Positions 61,421 through 64,000 of a DNA stretch of 64,000 nt are shown here, piece by piece (the first letter of the stretch is position 1; each line of letters starts with the position of its first letter). The stretch is from Novosphingobium sp. GTDB taxonomy: Bacteria > Pseudomonadota > Alphaproteobacteria > Sphingomonadales > Sphingomonadaceae. Location of the stretch: the NCBI RefSeq assembly GCF_027531025.1, contig NZ_JAPZQX010000003.1, forward strand, positions 472,190 through 536,189, read 5' to 3'. Both the position numbers and the translations under genes were made by a program. The notes beneath the pieces are model-generated. The model was not told the DNA's origin, ran no database searches, and worked only from the letters and a program-made list of their open reading frames with translations.

Positions 61421-63145
61421 ATGGCGGAGGCACCGCTCCTCCGGCTCGAAGGCGTCAGCAAACGCTTCAAGGGTGCGCGGCGCGGGGCTCCGCCGGTCGA
61501 TGCGCTCCGCGGTGTGTCGCTGTCGCTGGCCCCCGGTCGCAAGCTGGGGCTGGTCGGCCCGGATGCGGGCGGGAAGACCACGCTGATGCGGATCATGGCG
61601 GGGCTGGTGGAGGCCGATGACGGCGCGGTTGAACTGTTCGGCCAGCCGGTCAGCGAACTGGACCGCAATCTCGTCGGATACATGCCGCAAAGCGGGGCGC
61701 TTTATGCGGAACTGACCGTGCGGCAGAATCTGGAACTCTATGCCCGGCTGCGGGGAGTGGAACCCCAGGAGCAGCCGGATCGGATGGAGCAGCTTTACCG
61801 GCTGACCGGCCTTGCCGCCTTTACCGAGCGACCGGCCGGGAAGCTGTCAGGCGGGATGCGGCAGAAACTGGCCATGGCCTGTGCCGTGGTGGCCGCCCCC
61901 CGGCTGATGCTGCTGGACGAGCCCTCGGTCGGGGTCGATCCGGTCTCGCGGCGCGAGATCTGGCAACTCGCGCTGGACCTGGCGGGCGAAACCAGCAGCA
62001 TCGTCTGGACCACCAACATCATCGAGGATGCGGCCCGGTGCGATGAGTTGCTGCTGCTTCACGAAGGCGTTGTGCTGTATGCCGGACCACCGGATGGGTT
62101 GGCCGGCCACGCCGCGGGGCAATGCTTCAGCCGGCCCCTGGCCGAAGAAGGCCCCCGCCAGGCCTTGCAGGCCCTGCAGCTCCAGTCCGGGGTCATCGGC
62201 GGGCGGATTGCCGGTCCACGGCTGCATGCCCTGACACGGACAAGCTCACCACCAGCCGGTGCTGGCTGGCAGCCGGTCGCCCCGTCGGCCGACGATGGCT
62301 TTTCGGTCATGCTCGACCGCGGTCAAGACCTTCAGCCCAGCCAGTTGGCTGAGGCCTTCCCGCTGCGGCTCGACCAGGCGGACCAGCCAGCCATCGCGGC
62401 TATTGGCCTGACCAAGCGCTATGGCGATTTCACGGCGGCGCAGGACATTTCCTTTACCGCGCATCCGGGCGAGATATTCGGTCTGCTCGGCCCGAATGGC
62501 GCGGGCAAGTCCACGACATTCCGGATGCTGTGCGGCCTCGCCAGGCCCAGCGCCGGGCGCGGTACCGTGGCCGGGCGCGACCTGTCCGGCGGCCGCGCCG
62601 CCGCGCGCGAGGCGATGGGCTACATGCCGCAGCGTTTCTCGCTCTATGGCGACCTGTCGGTGGCGGCCAACCTGCGGTTCGTGGCGGGCAGCTATGGCTT
62701 GAAAGGGCCGGCCGCGCAGGCGGCGATCGAACGGGTGGTAGCCGCGCTTGACCTTGAGCCGCACTGGCAGGCGATGTCCGGGCTCCTGCCGCTGGGCGTC
62801 AAGCAGCGCCTCGCTTTGGGTGCGGCCGTGATGCACACCCCGCCGGTGCTGTTCCTCGATGAGCCGACCTCGGGGGTCGATCCGCTGGTCCGGCGCGAGT
62901 TCTGGCACCACATCAATGCGATTGCCGCGCGCGGTACCGCCGTCCTGGTGACAACCCATTTCATGGACGAAGCCGAGAATTGTGACCGGTTGCTGCTGAT
63001 CAACCAGTCCGAGGCGATCGCCACCGGCACCCCGCAGGACCTGCGCCGCAACGCCCTGCCGGGGCTGGCAGCGGAGACGCTTGAGCAAGCCTTCTTCGCG
63101 CTGATCGAGGCCCAGCGCCAGGCTCCGGCCGAGGTGGCGGCATGA
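61421..63145 (+). CDS. ABC transporter, tandem ATP-binding domains (YbhF-like)
   Basis: The 574-residue protein holds two ATPase domains. The first has Walker A GPDAGGKTT, signature LSGGMRQKL and LLDEPSVGVDP. The second, after about residue 325, has Walker A GPNGAGKSTT and LFLDEPTSGVDP, but its signature reads LLPLGVKQRL, so the LSGGQ element is degenerate. The YbhF arrangement pairs two unequal sites for drug or lipid export. It begins nine bases after the adaptor gene and overlaps the permease start (ATGA). Confidence 0.92.
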   Translation: MAEAPLLRLEGVSKRFKGARRGAPPVDALRGVSLSLAPGRKLGLVGPDAGGKTTLMRIMAGLVEADDGAVELFGQPVSELDRNLVGYMPQSGALYAELTVRQNLELYARLRGVEPQEQPDRMEQLYRLTGLAAFTERPAGKLSGGMRQKLAMACAVVAAPRLMLLDEPSVGVDPVSRREIWQLALDLAGETSSIVWTTNIIEDAARCDELLLLHEGVVLYAGPPDGLAGHAAGQCFSRPLAEEGPRQALQALQLQSGVIGGRIAGPRLHALTRTSSPPAGAGWQPVAPSADDGFSVMLDRGQDLQPSQLAEAFPLRLDQADQPAIAAIGLTKRYGDFTAAQDISFTAHPGEIFGLLGPNGAGKSTTFRMLCGLARPSAGRGTVAGRDLSGGRAAAREAMGYMPQRFSLYGDLSVAANLRFVAGSYGLKGPAAQAAIERVVAALDLEPHWQAMSGLLPLGVKQRLALGAAVMHTPPVLFLDEPTSGVDPLVRREFWHHINAIAARGTAVLVTTHFMDEAENCDRLLLINQSEAIATGTPQDLRRNALPGLAAETLEQAFFALIEAQRQAPAEVAA

Positions 63146-64000
63146 GCGGCCGTGATCCGCTGGTCTGGCGGCGCGCGGCCGCGATCCGGGCGAAGGAATG
63201 GGCCCAGGTCTGGCTCGACCCGTCGACCTTCGGGCTGGTCGTGCTGATGCCCCTGATCCTGATGTTCCTGTTCGGTAGCGCGGTGACGCTGGACGTGCGC
63301 GAGACCAGGACCGGGCTGGTCGACCTCGACCATTCCGAGGCCAGCGTGGACCTGGCCGCTTCGCTGGCGTCAAACGCCTATTTCGCGATCGAGAGCGGCC
63401 CCTCGGTCGCCGCGCTCGAACCGGCATTGCGGGCCGGGCAGCTGCGCGGGATCGTGGTGATCCCCGACGGGTTCGAGCGCGGCCTGGTGTCCGGGCAACC
63501 GCTTGACGTGCAACTGCTGACCGACGGTACCCAGGTCAACATCGCGACCTTCCTTACCGCCCACCTGCGCGGGGCGATGCGCGACTGGACCCAGGCCCGC
63601 GCCCGCGAGCAGGGCGTCGATGTCCAGCCGGTCGCACGCCTCCTGCCGCGCTATACCTACAATCCCGAGCTGGAGAGCCGCTATATGCTGGTGCCCGGCG
63701 CGATCGGTATCGTCATGGCGATGATCGGCAGCCTGCTGACCGCGCTGATCATGGCCCGCGAGTATGAGCGCGGTACGATGGAAGGGCTGCTCTCCACCCC
63801 GATCCCGATCCCGGCGCTCGTGCTCAGCAAGCTGTTGCCCTATTACGTGCTGGGACTGGCTTCGACCGCGATCTGCGTGGCCGTGGCGGTCTTCGGGTAT
63901 GGCCTGCCCTTCCGCGGTTCGCTGCTGGCGCTGTTCGTGATCGCCTCGGCCTTCCTGGCCGCCGTGCTGGGGCAGGGACTGCTGATCTCAGCTGCGACCA
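63142..64000 (+). CDS. ABC-2 type permease (YbhS/YbhR-like), cut by the window end
   Basis: The visible 286 residues show the ABC2 permease fold: an N-terminal transmembrane segment (FGLVVLMPLILMFLFGSAV), a large periplasmic domain (about 50-190), then REYERGTMEGLLSTPI, the conserved coupling region, and further membrane segments (LLPYYVLGLASTAICVAVAVFG). A second permease is expected beyond 64000. The ATG at 63142 overlaps the ATPase stop. Confidence 0.9.
   Translation, partial: MSGRDPLVWRRAAAIRAKEWAQVWLDPSTFGLVVLMPLILMFLFGSAVTLDVRETRTGLVDLDHSEASVDLAASLASNAYFAIESGPSVAALEPALRAGQLRGIVVIPDGFERGLVSGQPLDVQLLTDGTQVNIATFLTAHLRGAMRDWTQARAREQGVDVQPVARLLPRYTYNPELESRYMLVPGAIGIVMAMIGSLLTALIMAREYERGTMEGLLSTPIPIPALVLSKLLPYYVLGLASTAICVAVAVFGYGLPFRGSLLALFVIASAFLAAVLGQGLLISAAT

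Noticed and set aside
1..64000. CRISPR arrays, prophage or insertion sequences
   Set aside because: No regularly spaced repeats, phage structural genes or transposase motifs were recognised anywhere in the window.

Overview
The window is about 64 kb of high-GC chromosomal DNA from an alphaproteobacterium, most likely a member of the Sphingomonadales (Sphingomonadaceae or Erythrobacteraceae). The evidence is the protein families and gene orders (lon-hup, a DUF2842 gene beside a folate cyclo-ligase, zapA followed by a putative 6S RNA, tkt-gap-pgk-fba, and a sphingomonad-type XrtA exopolysaccharide locus), together with a dispersed palindromic repeat of a kind I recall as common in sphingomonads. 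The species cannot be named from the sequence alone. No insertion sequence, prophage, CRISPR array or rRNA gene was seen, and gene density is high, with no gene-free gap above 300 bases.

Layout. 1-8000: a truncated periplasmic amidohydrolase, lon, hup with a hairpin terminator, a small secreted protein, secA, a TauE/SafE-type permease and a small membrane protein. 8100-20000: tRNA-Asn, nadK, an EAL phosphodiesterase, mfd, sdhE, recG, then a lower-GC islet (16.47-17.7 kb) bounded by a second, shortened copy of the recG 3' end, an L,D-transpeptidase-like protein, a DUF3429 protein, tRNA-Pro and thyA. 20.2-24.4 kb: a branched-chain 2-oxoacid dehydrogenase operon (E1 alpha, E1 beta, E2) behind a good sigma-70-type promoter. 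The E2 linker is built from an in-frame palindromic repeat. 24.5-27.8 kb: tRNA-Asp, a metallo-beta-lactamase-fold hydrolase, a nucleotidyltransferase-like protein, DUF2842, folate cyclo-ligase, 6S RNA and zapA. 27.9-33.1 kb: tkt, gap, pgk and class I aldolase. 33.1-41.6 kb: a glycerolipid group (HAD-acyltransferase fusion, lipase-like hydrolase, plsB, gpsA), a phosphatase, a hydrolase and trxB.

41.6-60.3 kb is the outstanding region, a complete-looking exosortase A (XrtA) exopolysaccharide locus. A leftward arm encodes a GNAT/FemAB-like protein, a carrier protein and two alpha/beta-hydrolase-like proteins, one with Cys at the nucleophile elbow and one with no nucleophile there. It diverges across 37 bases from a rightward arm starting with an adenylating ligase and a PLP-dependent decarboxylase. 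This continues into export lipoprotein, chain-length regulator, tyrosine autokinase, outer-membrane beta-barrel, ATPase, polysaccharide deacetylase, FemAB protein, glycosyltransferase, exosortase fused to an EpsI domain, and a glutamine amidotransferase. The leading module resembles an amino-acid or acyl activation and carrier system attached to surface polysaccharide synthesis, and its chemistry is the best candidate for something undescribed here. No PEP-CTERM substrate and no PrsK/PrsR regulator was seen in the window.

60.4-64 kb: a YbhGFSR-like ABC exporter (adaptor, tandem ATPase, first permease cut by the window end). All assignments come from reading motifs and gene order. No database search or folding program was run.
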